Assembly (NCBI RefSeq): GCF_001279585.1
Contig: NZ_LGEC01000065.1
Span: 124,001 to 188,000, forward strand
DNA length: 64,000 nt
Reading direction: 5' to 3'
Source of the DNA: Nocardiopsis sp. NRRL B-16309
GTDB lineage: Bacteria; Actinomycetota; Actinomycetes; Streptosporangiales; Streptosporangiaceae
The position numbers and the translations under genes were made by a program. A model generated the notes under the pieces. The model searched no databases, had not been told where the DNA came from, and saw only the letters and a program-made list of their open reading frames with translations. This document shows positions 26,100 through 35,438 of this stretch, piece by piece (the first letter of the stretch is position 1; each line of letters starts with the position of its first letter).

Positions 26100-27707
26100 T
26101 CACACGTGGACGGCGGGTGCGGGCGCTCCCTCGGACGCCTCGTCCTCGGATCCCGCGCCGGTCATCCCGCCGCGCATGAACAGCGACATCACCGCGGACA
26201 CGGCCAGCAGCGCCGCGGCGATCCCGAACGCCCACTGCAGTCCGCTCAGGAAGGCCAGGTTGCTGGCCTCGGTGACGGCGGCGGCGACATCGGGGCCGGC
26301 GCCCTCCGGCACCACGGCCCCGCCCTGCGCGACCGTGCTCTGGTCGGTGCGCAGTCGGTCCGCGCCCGGGGCGGGCAGGCCCGCGTCGGCGAACCGACCG
26401 GGCAGGGTGGCGATGATCGTCGCCGACATCACGGCGCCCAGGACCGCGGTCCCCAAAGAGCCGCCGAGCTGCATCGCGGCCTGCTGGACCGCGGAGGCCA
26501 CCCCGGCGAACCGCATCGGCGCGGCGCCGATGATCGCAGCCGTGGCGCCGGTCATCACCAGGCTGAGCCCCATGCCGAGCAGGATGAAGGCCACCGACAG
26601 GTAGACCACGGGGGTCTCCATGGTCAGCCGGGAGAGCATGAACATGCCCACCGCGCCCACCACCAGTCCCGCGGTCGTGGGGATGCGCGGACCGACGCGG
26701 TCCAGGATCCGGCCCGCGATGGGCGAGGTGATCGCCATCATGCCGGTCATCGGCAGCAGTTGCAGGCCGGTCTGCGCCGGGCTCATCCCGCGCGCGCCCT
26801 GCAGGTAGAAGGTGATGAAGAACAGCGACCCCATCAGGCTCACGGCCATGAACACCATGATCACGGTGCCGATGGAGATCGACGGGTTGGCGAACAGCGC
26901 CAGCGGGATCAGCGGGTGCCGGGGACGGCGTTCCCAGAGCACGAACAGCACGCCCACGACCAGGGCCGCGGCGAGCGACCCGAGCGTGATCGGAGCCCCC
27001 CAGCCAGCGGTCGGCGCTTCGACCAGGGCCCACACCAGCGCGAAGATGGCGACGCTGAGCAGGATGATCCCGGGGACGTCCATCCGCGAGTCGGGGTCGG
27101 TCGCCTGGTTGGGCCGCAGCAGCCACAGGCTGAGCCCCAGCGCGATCGCGCCGACCGGGGCGTTGATGAAGAACACGGCCTCCCAGCCGAGCGTGCCCAC
27201 CAGGACGCCGCCGAGGATCGGCCCGCCGGCCGTGGCCGCGCCGATGAGGCTGCCGAAGACGCCGAAGGCCCGGCCGAGCTTCTCCGGCGGGAAGCTGGAC
27301 CGCAGCAGCCCCATCGCGGCGGGCAGCAGCAGGGCGCCGAAAACGCCTTGCAGGACCCGGAACACGACGAGCATGATCACGCCGAAGGACAGCGCGATCG
27401 CCACCGAGGAGAGCACGAACCCCACCACTCCCACGAGGTAGGTGCGCCGGTGGCCGAAGCGGTCACCGAGCTTGCCCGCGGTGATGAGGAAGACGGCGAG
27501 CCCGAGCAGGTAGCCGTGCGTGACCCACTGGAGTTCGGCGAGCGAGGCGCCCAGGGCCACGCCGATGGCCGGGTTGGCGACCGCGACGATCGTCCCGTCC
27601 AGGGCGACCATCATGACGCCGAAGGCGATGGCGACCAGGGTCCCCCACGGGCTGTTCCTCAGTCCCCCCGCCCGCTTCGGTGGTGGAGCGGTGGTCCGTG
27701 CGGTCAT
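26100..27707 (-). CDS. MFS transporter, DHA2 drug efflux type
   Basis: A 535-residue fourteen-helix MFS exporter. Motif A-like GKLGDRFGHRRTYLVG follows helix 2, the N-terminal helix carries ALDGTIVAVANPAIG, and motif C-like GGPILGGVLVG is in helix 5. The segment near residues 435-480 is a Gly/Pro-rich extracellular loop. The start at 27707 has AAGGGGG at good spacing, whereas a start 48 bases upstream lacks one. The gene is divergent from a TetR regulator 137 bases away, the standard arrangement for an inducible multidrug pump. Confidence 0.92.
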   Translation of the reverse strand: MTARTTAPPPKRAGGLRNSPWGTLVAIAFGVMMVALDGTIVAVANPAIGVALGASLAELQWVTHGYLLGLAVFLITAGKLGDRFGHRRTYLVGVVGFVLSSVAIALSFGVIMLVVFRVLQGVFGALLLPAAMGLLRSSFPPEKLGRAFGVFGSLIGAATAGGPILGGVLVGTLGWEAVFFINAPVGAIALGLSLWLLRPNQATDPDSRMDVPGIILLSVAIFALVWALVEAPTAGWGAPITLGSLAAALVVGVLFVLWERRPRHPLIPLALFANPSISIGTVIMVFMAVSLMGSLFFITFYLQGARGMSPAQTGLQLLPMTGMMAITSPIAGRILDRVGPRIPTTAGLVVGAVGMFMLSRLTMETPVVYLSVAFILLGMGLSLVMTGATAAIIGAAPMRFAGVASAVQQAAMQLGGSLGTAVLGAVMSATIIATLPGRFADAGLPAPGADRLRTDQSTVAQGGAVVPEGAGPDVAAAVTEASNLAFLSGLQWAFGIAAALLAVSAVMSLFMRGGMTGAGSEDEASEGAPAPAVHV

Positions 27708-27782
27708 GTGTCCCCCTTGCGACGTCGACCGCACGATTATGGCAACCGCTGACATATTGCAGCAAGCGCTTTTTGTCTGTGA

Positions 27783-27812
27783 CTGACATTACATTGCGCC
27801 CGCTGGTATGCT
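27783..27812 (+). promoter_or_regulatory. Candidate promoter of the tetR gene
   Basis: CTGACA, 18 bases, TATGCT, ending 32 bases before the TetR start. A self-complementary AAGCGCTT at 27764-27771 just upstream could be part of the operator. Confidence 0.45.
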
Positions 27813-27844
27813 CCAGGCAGAACGACCCTGGTGGAGGCACGGCC

Positions 27845-28483
27845 ATGAGCGCGACGAGCACCGAGGCACCGGTCGGCGGACTGCGGGAACGCAAGAAGGC
27901 CCAGCTGCACGACGCCCTGCTCGACACCGCCCTGCGCCTGTTCCACGAGCACGGCTACCAGGCGACCACCACCGAGGAGATCGCCGCCCGGGTGGGGGTC
28001 TCCCAGCGGACGTTCTTCCGCTACTTCCCCGCCAAGGAGGACATCCTTCTGGAGGCGCTGGAGGGCGTGGACCAGTACCTCTTCGACGCCCTGCGCGAGC
28101 GCCCCGCCGACGAGCCCCCGCTCCTGGCCCTGCGCAACGCGCTGAGCGACCAGTGGGACCGGGTCGAGCGCGCGTCCATGATCCTGCGGGGCGGCGCCGC
28201 CAAGCTCATGAAGCAGAACCCGGAACTGATGGCGACGCACATGCGCTACTGCCATGTGCGGCAGAAGAAGCTCGCCGCCGTCGTCGCAGAACGCGTCGGC
28301 GTCGACCCGGCCACCGACCCGCGGCCGGACCTGGCGGCCGCGGTGTTCTTCGCGGCGGTGAACACGGGCGTGAGCGCGTGGGTCGCCGCCGACGCCGACT
28401 TCGACGACCTGCCGCGGGTGTGCCTGGAACAGCTGGACCTGCTCCCCGAGGTGCTCGGCGACGACTGGTGCGCTCAGGGCTGA
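27845..28483 (+). CDS. TetR-family regulator
   Basis: A 212-residue TetR repressor. The N-terminal helix-turn-helix is clear: LFHEHGYQATTTEEIAARVG, then VSQRTFFRYFPAKEDIL. The C-terminal ligand-binding helices resemble those of actinomycete MftR/AcrR-like regulators (ERASMILRGGAAKLM). The start at 27845 has GGAGG seven bases upstream. It probably represses the divergent DHA2 pump and itself. No enzyme gene shares its operon; a long repeat-rich gap follows. Confidence 0.92.
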   Translation: MSATSTEAPVGGLRERKKAQLHDALLDTALRLFHEHGYQATTTEEIAARVGVSQRTFFRYFPAKEDILLEALEGVDQYLFDALRERPADEPPLLALRNALSDQWDRVERASMILRGGAAKLMKQNPELMATHMRYCHVRQKKLAAVVAERVGVDPATDPRPDLAAAVFFAAVNTGVSAWVAADADFDDLPRVCLEQLDLLPEVLGDDWCAQG

Positions 28484-28711
28484 GTCCCCGGCACGGCCGT
28501 TCCGGTCTCAGGGCTTCCGTCTCAGGCTCGGCCCCGGGTCTCACGCGCGCGTCCCCAGGGCCCGGGGAATCAGTCCACGTCCCGGACTCGGACTCCTCAG
28601 GCACCGGGCTCGGACCAGCGACTCAGTTTCGGCTCAGGCTCAGGCTCCCGACTCGGGGCGTGCGTCCAGGGCTCGGACCCCTGGGGGCTCGGTTCCCCCG
28701 CGGCTCGGGCG

Positions 28712-28744
28712 AGGCACCAGGCACCAGGCACCAGGCACCAGGCA
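28712..28744. repeat. Seven-base tandem repeat, about 4.7 copies
   Basis: Four exact consecutive copies of AGGCACC plus a partial copy, in the 496-base gap 28484-28979. The remainder of that gap is GC-rich low-complexity sequence (many CTCAGG and GGGCTC words) with no supported gene. Confidence 0.8.
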
Positions 28745-28749
28745 GAACG

Positions 28750-28781
28750 ATGCCCCGCGGGCCGCACGGCTCGCGGGGCAT
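28750..28781. terminator. Near-perfect 15-base-arm hairpin before ptsI 3' end
   Basis: ATGCCCCGCGGGCCG, two bases, CGGCTCGCGGGGCAT: fifteen-base arms with one G-T pair. It lies between the convergent tetR and ptsI genes and can terminate either. Confidence 0.65.
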
Positions 28782-28979
28782 GCTCCTTCTCGTCCTCAGG
28801 GGTCTCAGCCGCCTCCGCAGTGACCGGACCCACGGCGTCGGGGACCGACCACCGGGGGCGCACCCCCACCGGCCGCGGCCGGACCCGCGGGACCCACCGG
28901 GCACACCGGCCGCTCGGCCTCGAAGATCCACGCCGGGGCCGCGCCGCCTCGACGGCCGCGCGGCCCCAGGGGTCGCACG

Positions 28980-30881
28980 TCAGAGGTCGGCGACGTCCGG
29001 GCTCGCCGCGGCGCGGACCGCCTCCCTGGCCTCCGTCGCCGTGGCGGCGGCCAGGGCGAGCCCCGCCAGGCGGCGGCACTCCTGCTTCGTGTGGTGGGCC
29101 AGCGCGTGGCGCACGGCCGGCAGCGCCGGCGCGGCCATCGACAGGCTCGTCGCTCCGAGTCCCACCAGGACCACCGCGAGCAGGGGGTCCGCCGCGGCCT
29201 CACCGCACACGCCCACCGCGCGCCCGGACCGCTCCCCCGCGCCGCCGACCGTGCCGACCAGCTCCAGCAGCGCGGGCTGCCACGGGTCGAGCAGGTCCGG
29301 CAGGGTGCCCAGGGTCCGGTCCGCTGCCATGGTGTACTGCGCGAGGTCGTTGGTCCCGAGGGACACGAAGTCCACCCGGGGCAGCAGCCGGTCGGCCAGC
29401 AGGGCCGCGCCGGGCACCTCGATCATGACGCCCGCCTCGGTGATCCCGGCCTCGCGGGCCAGCCCGACGAACTCCGACGCCTCGGCCGGGGTGGACACCA
29501 TCGGCGCCATCACCCGCACGCGCGCGCCGGTTCCCTCGGTGGCCGCCCGGATCGCCGCCAGCTGGTCGGTCAACAGCTCCGGGTGCACCCGGGCCGTCCG
29601 GAAGCCCCGTCGGCCCAGCGCCGGGTTGTCCTCCGGCCCGGTCCCCGCGAACGCCAGCGGCTTGTCCGAGCCCGCGTCCAGGGTGCGCACGGTGACGGTA
29701 CGGCCGTCGAAGGCGCGGAACAGCCGCGCGTAGGCGGCGGTCTGCTCGGCCACCGTCGGCGGCTCGGCGCGGTCCAGGAACAGGAACTCGGTGCGCAGCA
29801 GCCCCACGCCCTCGCTGTCGTGCGCGCCCGCCTCGTCGGGGTCGCCCTCGCCCACGTTGAGCAGCAGGGCCACCGGGGCGCCGTCGGCGGTGCGACCGGG
29901 ACCCGCGGAGTCGGCCAGGAGCTCGCGTCGGCGCCGGGCCCGCACCAGGACCGCGGCGGACCGCTCCTCGTCCGGTTCGACGTCGATCCGACCGGTGTCG
30001 CCGTCGACCGCGACCGGGGTCCCGTCCGTCAGGGCGTCCGCGCCCTGGCAGCCCACGACCGCCGGGATGCCGAGCGACCGCGCCAGGATCACGGTGTGGC
30101 TGGTGGGACCGCCGTGCCGCGTGACGATCGCCAGCACCTGGTCGGAGTCCAGCTGGACGGTGTCGGCCGGGGCGAGGTCGTCGGCGACCAGCACGTGCGG
30201 TCGCCCGGGGTCGGGCAGGCCGGGCATCGGCAGGCCGAGCAGGTGGGCGACGGCGCGGTCGCGGATGTCGGCGAGGTCGGCGGCCCGCTCGGCCAGGTAG
30301 CCCCCGGCCGCGAGCAGAAGCTCCTGGTAGGCGCCGCAGGCGGCGTGGACCGCCCAGGCCGCGGGGTCGCCCTCCGCCGTGCGCTCGGCCGTCCGGCGGG
30401 CCAGTTCGGGGTCGCGGGCCATGAGCGCCAGCGCGCCCAGGACCGCCGCGGCCTCCTCGCCCAGGCCCTCGGCCCGCGCCTCGAACTGGGCGGCGACCCG
30501 TTCGAGGGCGTCGCGGGCCCGGTCGGCCTCGGTCTCGGCACCCGCCGAGGCGGTGCGGGCGTCGGGCAGGGTCGGCGGCGCGGACATCCGCGCGACGGGG
30601 CCGACCGCGGCGCCGGGCGCGGCCGGGATCCCCTCCAGGCGGGCGGAGTCCGTGCGCGCGGACGCGGTGCCCGGGAGCTCGGTCCCGGGGGCGTCCGCGT
30701 GCTCGGACCCGGCGGCGGAGGCCTCGTCAGGCGCAGAAGCGGACGCTCGGTGCCCTGTCGAAGCGGACGCGCCCTCACGGGCGGTCCCGGGGGCATTCGC
30801 GTGCGCGGGTCCCTCCGCGGACGAACCCTCACGGGCGGCGTCCCTGGGTGTCGGGATGTCTGGGTGGCCGGTCTGCGGCAT
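28980..30881 (-). CDS. ptsI: PTS enzyme I (PEP-protein phosphotransferase)
   Basis: A 633-residue enzyme I that moves phosphate from phosphoenolpyruvate to HPr. The active histidine is near residue 262 in GGPTSHTVILARSLG. The PEP-binding barrel has LLRTEFLFLDR, RTLDAGSDKPL and SLGTNDLAQYTMAADR, with the conserved cysteine in VGVCGEAAADP. The enzyme is about 60-70 residues longer than usual because of an Ala/Ser/Gly/Glu-rich, probably disordered N-terminus before LEGIPAAPGAAVG. The second of two ATGs (30881) is five bases from AGGAG. It is the last gene of the minus-strand PTS run, after the dehydrogenase. Confidence 0.95.
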   Translation of the reverse strand: MPQTGHPDIPTPRDAAREGSSAEGPAHANAPGTAREGASASTGHRASASAPDEASAAGSEHADAPGTELPGTASARTDSARLEGIPAAPGAAVGPVARMSAPPTLPDARTASAGAETEADRARDALERVAAQFEARAEGLGEEAAAVLGALALMARDPELARRTAERTAEGDPAAWAVHAACGAYQELLLAAGGYLAERAADLADIRDRAVAHLLGLPMPGLPDPGRPHVLVADDLAPADTVQLDSDQVLAIVTRHGGPTSHTVILARSLGIPAVVGCQGADALTDGTPVAVDGDTGRIDVEPDEERSAAVLVRARRRRELLADSAGPGRTADGAPVALLLNVGEGDPDEAGAHDSEGVGLLRTEFLFLDRAEPPTVAEQTAAYARLFRAFDGRTVTVRTLDAGSDKPLAFAGTGPEDNPALGRRGFRTARVHPELLTDQLAAIRAATEGTGARVRVMAPMVSTPAEASEFVGLAREAGITEAGVMIEVPGAALLADRLLPRVDFVSLGTNDLAQYTMAADRTLGTLPDLLDPWQPALLELVGTVGGAGERSGRAVGVCGEAAADPLLAVVLVGLGATSLSMAAPALPAVRHALAHHTKQECRRLAGLALAAATATEAREAVRAAASPDVADL

Positions 30882-31014
30882 CATCGCTCCTGGCTCGGGT
30901 CGTCGATCGGTCTCGGCTCACCCCGGCCCAGCGCCTGGACCAGCGGGCGTGTGCGAATGCCTCGCCCACAGCCAACCGCGAAAGGCGCCGGGGCGCCAGT
31001 GGGGCGGAGCGGGC

Positions 31015-32055
31015 TCACGGCTGGATCGTCACCTTGATCGCGGTCCCCGCCGCGACGGTCTCGATGGCCTTGTGCACGTCGGACAGGCTCATCCGCTCGG
31101 TGATGAGGTCCGCGACGGGCACGGCGCCCGTGGAGATCAGCTCCAGGGCACGGCGGTTGTGCTCCGGGCTGGAACCGTTCGCGCCGAAGATCGAGATCTC
31201 CCGGTAGTGCACGAGGTTGGAGTCCAGCTGGATGATCGGGTTGTCCTTGGGCAGGCCGCCGAAGAAGCTGACCCGGCCGCCGCGCGCCACCATGCGCAGC
31301 GCGTCCTCCTGCGCCCGCCCCGACGCGGCCGCGGTGATGACCACGTCCGCGCCCCGGTCACCCGTCAGGCGCAGGACCTCGGCCACGGGGTCGGTCTCCT
31401 CGCCCGCGATCGCCGCGTCCGGGTCGACGACGTCGGCCGACATGTCCAGGCGCCCCCGGTTGATGTCGACCAGGAACACGCGGGCCGCGCCGCGCGCCCG
31501 GGCGAGCCGCACGTGCAGGCAGCCGATGGGTCCGGCGCCCATGACGACGACGGTGTCGCCCTCGCCGACGCCCGCGATCTCCTGGCCGTTGAGCACGCAG
31601 GCGAGCGGTTCGGCCAGGGACGCCTCGGCCATGTCGATGTTGTCCGGGACCCGGTTCACGCCGTCGACGGCGAGCACGGCCTCGGGGATGATCATGGACT
31701 CGGCGAACCCGCCGTCGTAGTGGTAGCCCATGGACTGCTGGCGGGAGCACACGGGCATCCGGCCGGCCTCGCACTCGTGGCAGGCGCCGCACGGGATCGC
31801 CGCGATCACCTGGACGCGGTCGCCCTCGGACCAGCCCGTGACGCCCTCGCCGATCTCGCTGATCCGGCCGGTGATCTCGTGCCCGATCACGCGCGGCGGG
31901 TCGATGTGGTGGTGGCCGTGGCGGGAGATCTTCACGTCCGTGCCGCAGGTGGAGCAGTTGGCGACGGCGATCTTGAGCTGCCCGGGGCCCACGGTCGGTT
32001 CGGGTGCCTGTTCGAGGCGGATGTCACCGGGAGCGTAGAAGCGGGCGACGAGCAT
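31015..32055 (-). CDS. Zinc-dependent medium-chain polyol (phosphate) dehydrogenase
   Basis: A 346-residue zinc-dependent MDR dehydrogenase of the sorbitol/threonine dehydrogenase group. The catalytic zinc ligands are in CSTCGTD near residue 34 and GHE near residue 58. A structural zinc site is suggested by CGACHECEAGRMPVC, and the NAD-binding loop is VMGAGPIGCLH. Its place between mannitol-type IIA and enzyme I genes suggests it oxidises the phosphorylated polyol delivered by the PTS, doing the job usually done by the unrelated long-chain MtlD. The alternative is a free polyol dehydrogenase. The ATG has a GAAAGG-like site upstream. Confidence 0.88.
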   Translation of the reverse strand: MLVARFYAPGDIRLEQAPEPTVGPGQLKIAVANCSTCGTDVKISRHGHHHIDPPRVIGHEITGRISEIGEGVTGWSEGDRVQVIAAIPCGACHECEAGRMPVCSRQQSMGYHYDGGFAESMIIPEAVLAVDGVNRVPDNIDMAEASLAEPLACVLNGQEIAGVGEGDTVVVMGAGPIGCLHVRLARARGAARVFLVDINRGRLDMSADVVDPDAAIAGEETDPVAEVLRLTGDRGADVVITAAASGRAQEDALRMVARGGRVSFFGGLPKDNPIIQLDSNLVHYREISIFGANGSSPEHNRRALELISTGAVPVADLITERMSLSDVHKAIETVAAGTAIKVTIQP

Positions 32056-32442
32056 GGTGGTGCCTTTCGTGGTGGTGGAGGGCTCCCCGCGCCGGGAACG
32101 GCGGCGCGGGGAGCCCGGGGCGCGGCCGGGGGAGTGGACCGCCGCGCCGGGGTGGACGGCTCGATGGGGCGTACGCGCCGCGCGGGTGCAGGGCGCGGAC
32201 GCGGGCGGACAGGGACGAGGCGGATCGGGTGGGACGGCCCGCCCCCGCGTGCACGGCGCGGGGCGGGCGCGGCCACCCGTCCCCAGGCGGACGCGACCGA
32301 CGCGGGCGCGGCCACCCGGCCTCGACCGGACGGAGGCGGGCCGGGCGGCACCACCCGCCCTCGGGCGGATGTTCGACGCGGGTGCTTCCCGCCCGGCTCC
32401 GACCGGACGGGACCCGCGCGGGCGGGGCGCGGCGGCCCCGCC
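32056..32442. other. 387-base GC-rich gap inside the PTS run
   Basis: Low-complexity sequence with recurring GCGGGCGCGGCCACCCG and GACCGGACGG words. I see no start codon with a ribosome binding site. It separates IIA from the dehydrogenase, so the downstream two genes may have their own promoter here, although I cannot point to one. Confidence 0.5.
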
Positions 32443-32886
32443 TCAGGCGCCCGCGCCGGAGCCGAGCAGGGCGAGGACGTCGGACGGCGCCGACGCCGAG
32501 CGGAGCCGTCCGGCGCGCTCGGGGTCGCTGAGCACGGTCGCCAGGGCGGACAGCACCCCGATGTGCTCGTCGCCCGACGCGGCGATGCCGACCGCGAGGT
32601 AGGCGGTGTTGCCGTCCCAGTCGACCCCGCCGGGGAACTGGACGACGACCAGCGCGGTCTCCTTGATCAGGGCCCGCGAGGCGTCCGTCCCGTGCGGGAT
32701 GGCCACCCCCTCGCCGAGGAACGTGCTCACCGAGGCCTCGCGCTCGTGCATCGCGGGCACGTAGCCGGGCTCGACCGCGCCCAGCTCGACGAGCAGGGCG
32801 CCGCACTGGTCGATGGCGTCGGCCTTGTCCGCCGCGGTGCGGCCGAGCCGGACGGCGTCGGCGGTCAGCGCCAGCTCAGCCGCCAA
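32443..32886 (-). CDS. mtlF: PTS mannitol-type enzyme IIA
   Basis: A 147-residue IIA of the fructose/mannitol family; it accepts phosphate from HPr and passes it to IIB. The active histidine is His65 in GVAIPHGTDASR. The start is a TTG at 32886, supported by GGAGGG eight bases upstream, and it overlaps the end of the IIB gene by 11 bases. That implies coupled translation. The C-terminal residues are a short Gly/Ala tail. Confidence 0.92.
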   Translation of the reverse strand: MAAELALTADAVRLGRTAADKADAIDQCGALLVELGAVEPGYVPAMHEREASVSTFLGEGVAIPHGTDASRALIKETALVVVQFPGGVDWDGNTAYLAVGIAASGDEHIGVLSALATVLSDPERAGRLRSASAPSDVLALLGSGAGA

Positions 32887-33184
32887 GGGTCTCGCCCTCC
32901 TTGATCGCCTGCTCCAGGCGGGTGAACGCCGGGTCGCCCATGAACATCTGGAAGCCGACCACGACCTTGTCCGGGAGGTTGCCGCGGGCGCGGTCCAGGA
33001 GCCCCGCGTGGCACACGACCACGTCGGCGTCAGCGGGCACCCGGTCCACCTGGGCGTGCTCGACGGTCACTCCGTAGGGCTTGAGCGTGCGCTGGAGCTG
33101 GCTGGTCAGCAGGACGCTGCTGCCCATTCCGGCGTCGCAGGCGACGACGACCTTCTTGACGTCGGAGCCTTGGATGGTGGTCAT
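32876..33184 (-). CDS. PTS mannitol-type enzyme IIB
   Basis: A 102-residue IIB domain with the phospho-cysteine Cys16 in VVVACDAGMGSS, typical of mannitol IIB. It passes phosphate to the incoming sugar alcohol at IIC. It is encoded as a separate polypeptide, unlike the IICB or IICBA fusions of enterobacteria and bacilli. The ATG overlaps the IIC stop by four bases, so translation is coupled. Confidence 0.92.
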   Translation of the reverse strand: MTTIQGSDVKKVVVACDAGMGSSVLLTSQLQRTLKPYGVTVEHAQVDRVPADADVVVCHAGLLDRARGNLPDKVVVGFQMFMGDPAFTRLEQAIKEGETLGG

Positions 33185-34290
33185 GACGTGGCCTCCTTGG
33201 TGTTCTGTGCGGCGGCCGCCCCCTTCTCCGCCTTCTCCGCGCGCCGCTCGGACCGGCCGAAGCCGAGCAGGAGCGACGCCAGGACGAAGGAGACGACGGT
33301 GGCGACGGCGACGCCCGCCAGGACGGCGACGTGGTCACCGCGCGGGGTCACCGCCATCAGGGCGATGATGCTGCCGGGCGAGGGCGTGGCGAGCAGGCCG
33401 GCGTCCAGGACCATGAAGGTGGCCAGGCCGGACATGCCGCCGCCGATCGCGGCGAGGATGAGCTTCGGCTGGGCGAGGATGTACGGGAAGTAGATCTCGT
33501 GGATCCCGCCGAAGAAGTGGATGATGATCGCGCCGGGCGCGGTGGCGCGGCTGATCTTGGGTCCGAAGAACATGCAGGCCAGGAGGATGCCGAGACCGGG
33601 ACCCGGGTTGGTCTCGATGAGGAACTCGATGGCCTTGCCCTCCTCGGCCACCCGGGCGACGCCCAGCGGGCCCAGGACGCCGTGGTTGAGGGCGTTGTTG
33701 AGGAAGAGGACCTTGGCCGGCTCGACGATGATCGACACCAGGGGCAGCAGGCTCATGTCGACGAGGAACTGCACACCGGCGCCGAGGCCGCGGGCGATGG
33801 CGGTGACCGCCGGGGCCACGACGTAGACGCCCAGGGCCGCCAGGAGTCCGCCCAGGATGCCGGCGCTGAAGTTGTTGACCAGCATCTCGAAGCCCGTGGG
33901 CGTGCGGGGCTGGAGGACCTGGTCGATCTTCTTCATGAGGTAGGCGCCGAGCGGGCCCATGACCATCGCGCCGAGGAACATCGGCATGTCCGCGGCGACG
34001 ATGACGCCGACCGCGGCGACCGCTCCGACCACTCCGCCGCGCCGGTCGTAGACCAGGTGACCACCGGTGTAGGCGATCAGCAGCGGGAGGAGGTAGGTGA
34101 TCATCGGTCCGACGAGCTCGGCCAGGGTCGCGTTGGGCGTCCAGCCGGTCTCGATGAACAGGGCGGTGACCAGGCCCCAGGCGATGAACGCGCCGATGTT
34201 GGGCATCACCATGCTCGACAGGAAGCTGCCGAAGCGCTGGATGCCGGAGCGTACTGACGCCATGCGCTCGTGGGTCTGCTGGTTGGACAT
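33181..34290 (-). CDS. mtlA: PTS mannitol-type permease enzyme IIC
   Basis: A 369-residue membrane permease of the mannitol IIC family. Diagnostic segments are MVMPNIGAFIAWG, GGHLVYDRRGGVVGA, NNFSAGILGG and, late, PGAIIIHFFGGIHEIYFPY, all characteristic of MtlA. Around eight hydrophobic segments are present. The ATG has AGGAGG eight bases upstream, the strongest site in the operon. The substrate is inferred to be mannitol, with another hexitol possible. It is the first structural gene after the DeoR repressor gene. Confidence 0.93.
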   Translation of the reverse strand: MSNQQTHERMASVRSGIQRFGSFLSSMVMPNIGAFIAWGLVTALFIETGWTPNATLAELVGPMITYLLPLLIAYTGGHLVYDRRGGVVGAVAAVGVIVAADMPMFLGAMVMGPLGAYLMKKIDQVLQPRTPTGFEMLVNNFSAGILGGLLAALGVYVVAPAVTAIARGLGAGVQFLVDMSLLPLVSIIVEPAKVLFLNNALNHGVLGPLGVARVAEEGKAIEFLIETNPGPGLGILLACMFFGPKISRATAPGAIIIHFFGGIHEIYFPYILAQPKLILAAIGGGMSGLATFMVLDAGLLATPSPGSIIALMAVTPRGDHVAVLAGVAVATVVSFVLASLLLGFGRSERRAEKAEKGAAAAQNTKEATS

Positions 34291-34354
34291 GGGGGAGACC
34301 TCCTGGGAGGTGGGCCGGCGAGGCGCCGAGCCGGATGGTGGTGAGGGGTGGTGG

Positions 34355-35116
34355 TCAGACCGTGAGGACGGACGGGCCGGCGGATTCGAGTTCGTCCGCG
34401 AGTCCCGCGGCGAGGCCGGTGTCGGTGATGATCTTGTCGAGCTGCTCCACGCCCGCGAAGCGCGCGAAGTGGTCGTTGCCGACCTTGGTGTGGTCGGCGA
34501 GCAGGAGTGCCCTTCGTGAGGAGGCGATCATCGCCCGCTTGACCTCGGCCTCGGTCGTGTCCGGTGTGGTGAGACCGCGTTCGACGGAGATTCCGTTGGT
34601 GGCCATGAAGGCCACGTCCACGAAGGACTCCGACAGTGAACGCAGGGCCCACGCGTCGACGGTGGCCTGTGTGCGGTTGCGCAGGCGGCCACCGAGCAGC
34701 ATGAGGTTGATGTTGGTTCGTGTGGTGAGTGTGAGGGCGATGGACAGGGAGTTGGTGACCACGGTGAGTTCGCGGTCGGTCGGCAGCTGCTCGGCCAGGC
34801 GGCCGGTGGTGGTGCCCGCGTCGAGGAGGATGGCGCCCTCCTCGGGGAGCTCGTCCAGCGCGGCCTTGGCGATGCGCTCCTTCTCCTCGGTCAGTACGGA
34901 GTCGCGCACGTTGAGCGTGGGCTCGAAGCCCAGCCGCTCGACGGGAATCGCGCCACCGTGCACCCTGCGCAGGACACCGTGGCGTTCGAGTGCCGTGAGG
35001 TCGCGCCGGATGGTCTCGTAGGTGACGTCGAACTCCGAGGCGAGCCCCGTGACGTCGACCCGGCCGTCACGGCGGGCGCGTTCGAGGATCACCTGCTGGC
35101 GTTCTTCCGCGTACAT
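34355..35116 (-). CDS. DeoR/GlpR-family repressor
   Basis: A 253-residue DeoR repressor. The helix-turn-helix covers LASEFDVTYETIRRDLTALE near residues 25-44, followed by the usual VLRRVHGGAI linker. The sugar-phosphate sensor domain has LLDAGTTTGRLAEQL and the late ALLLADHTKVG. Such proteins are induced by a phosphorylated intermediate, here probably fructose-1-phosphate or a hexitol phosphate. It heads the minus-strand PTS run, divergent from the PfkB kinase gene, and is the likely regulator of both directions. AGGTGAT precedes the ATG. Confidence 0.93.
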   Translation of the reverse strand: MYAEERQQVILERARRDGRVDVTGLASEFDVTYETIRRDLTALERHGVLRRVHGGAIPVERLGFEPTLNVRDSVLTEEKERIAKAALDELPEEGAILLDAGTTTGRLAEQLPTDRELTVVTNSLSIALTLTTRTNINLMLLGGRLRNRTQATVDAWALRSLSESFVDVAFMATNGISVERGLTTPDTTEAEVKRAMIASSRRALLLADHTKVGNDHFARFAGVEQLDKIITDTGLAAGLADELESAGPSVLTV

Positions 35117-35349
35117 GTTGGATCACCTGTGTTTCGGTGTGGTTTTCAGTGAGTTTAGTCGTGTTGTGCAGGACACACAAGTGCCAAATCCGCCCAATGT
35201 CCCGGCAATGCCCACCGGTGACCCATGGGCGGCCTTCCACCCTCACTCGCCCGCGCCAGAACCTCCACCAGCGATGACGAGGCGGAACACGCATCACCGG
35301 ACCACACTGGGATCCCGCACCGGACGCTCGATCCCGAGGCGGGCGAGTA

Positions 35350-35377
35350 TTGACATACGCAACCAAACCAACATAAT
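35350..35377 (+). promoter_or_regulatory. Near-consensus promoter for the PfkB-HPr operon
   Basis: TTGACA, 16 bases, CATAAT, about 60 bases before the kinase start, in an AT-richer patch of the 322-base divergent region 35117-35438. ACCAAACCAAC runs across the spacer, where a DeoR repressor could bind. No second clear promoter was found for the deoR direction. Confidence 0.6.
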
Positions 35378-35438
35378 CGAAGACACTCACACAGACACAC
35401 AGGGCCGCGCGGACACCGACAGTCGAAGAGAGCCACCG

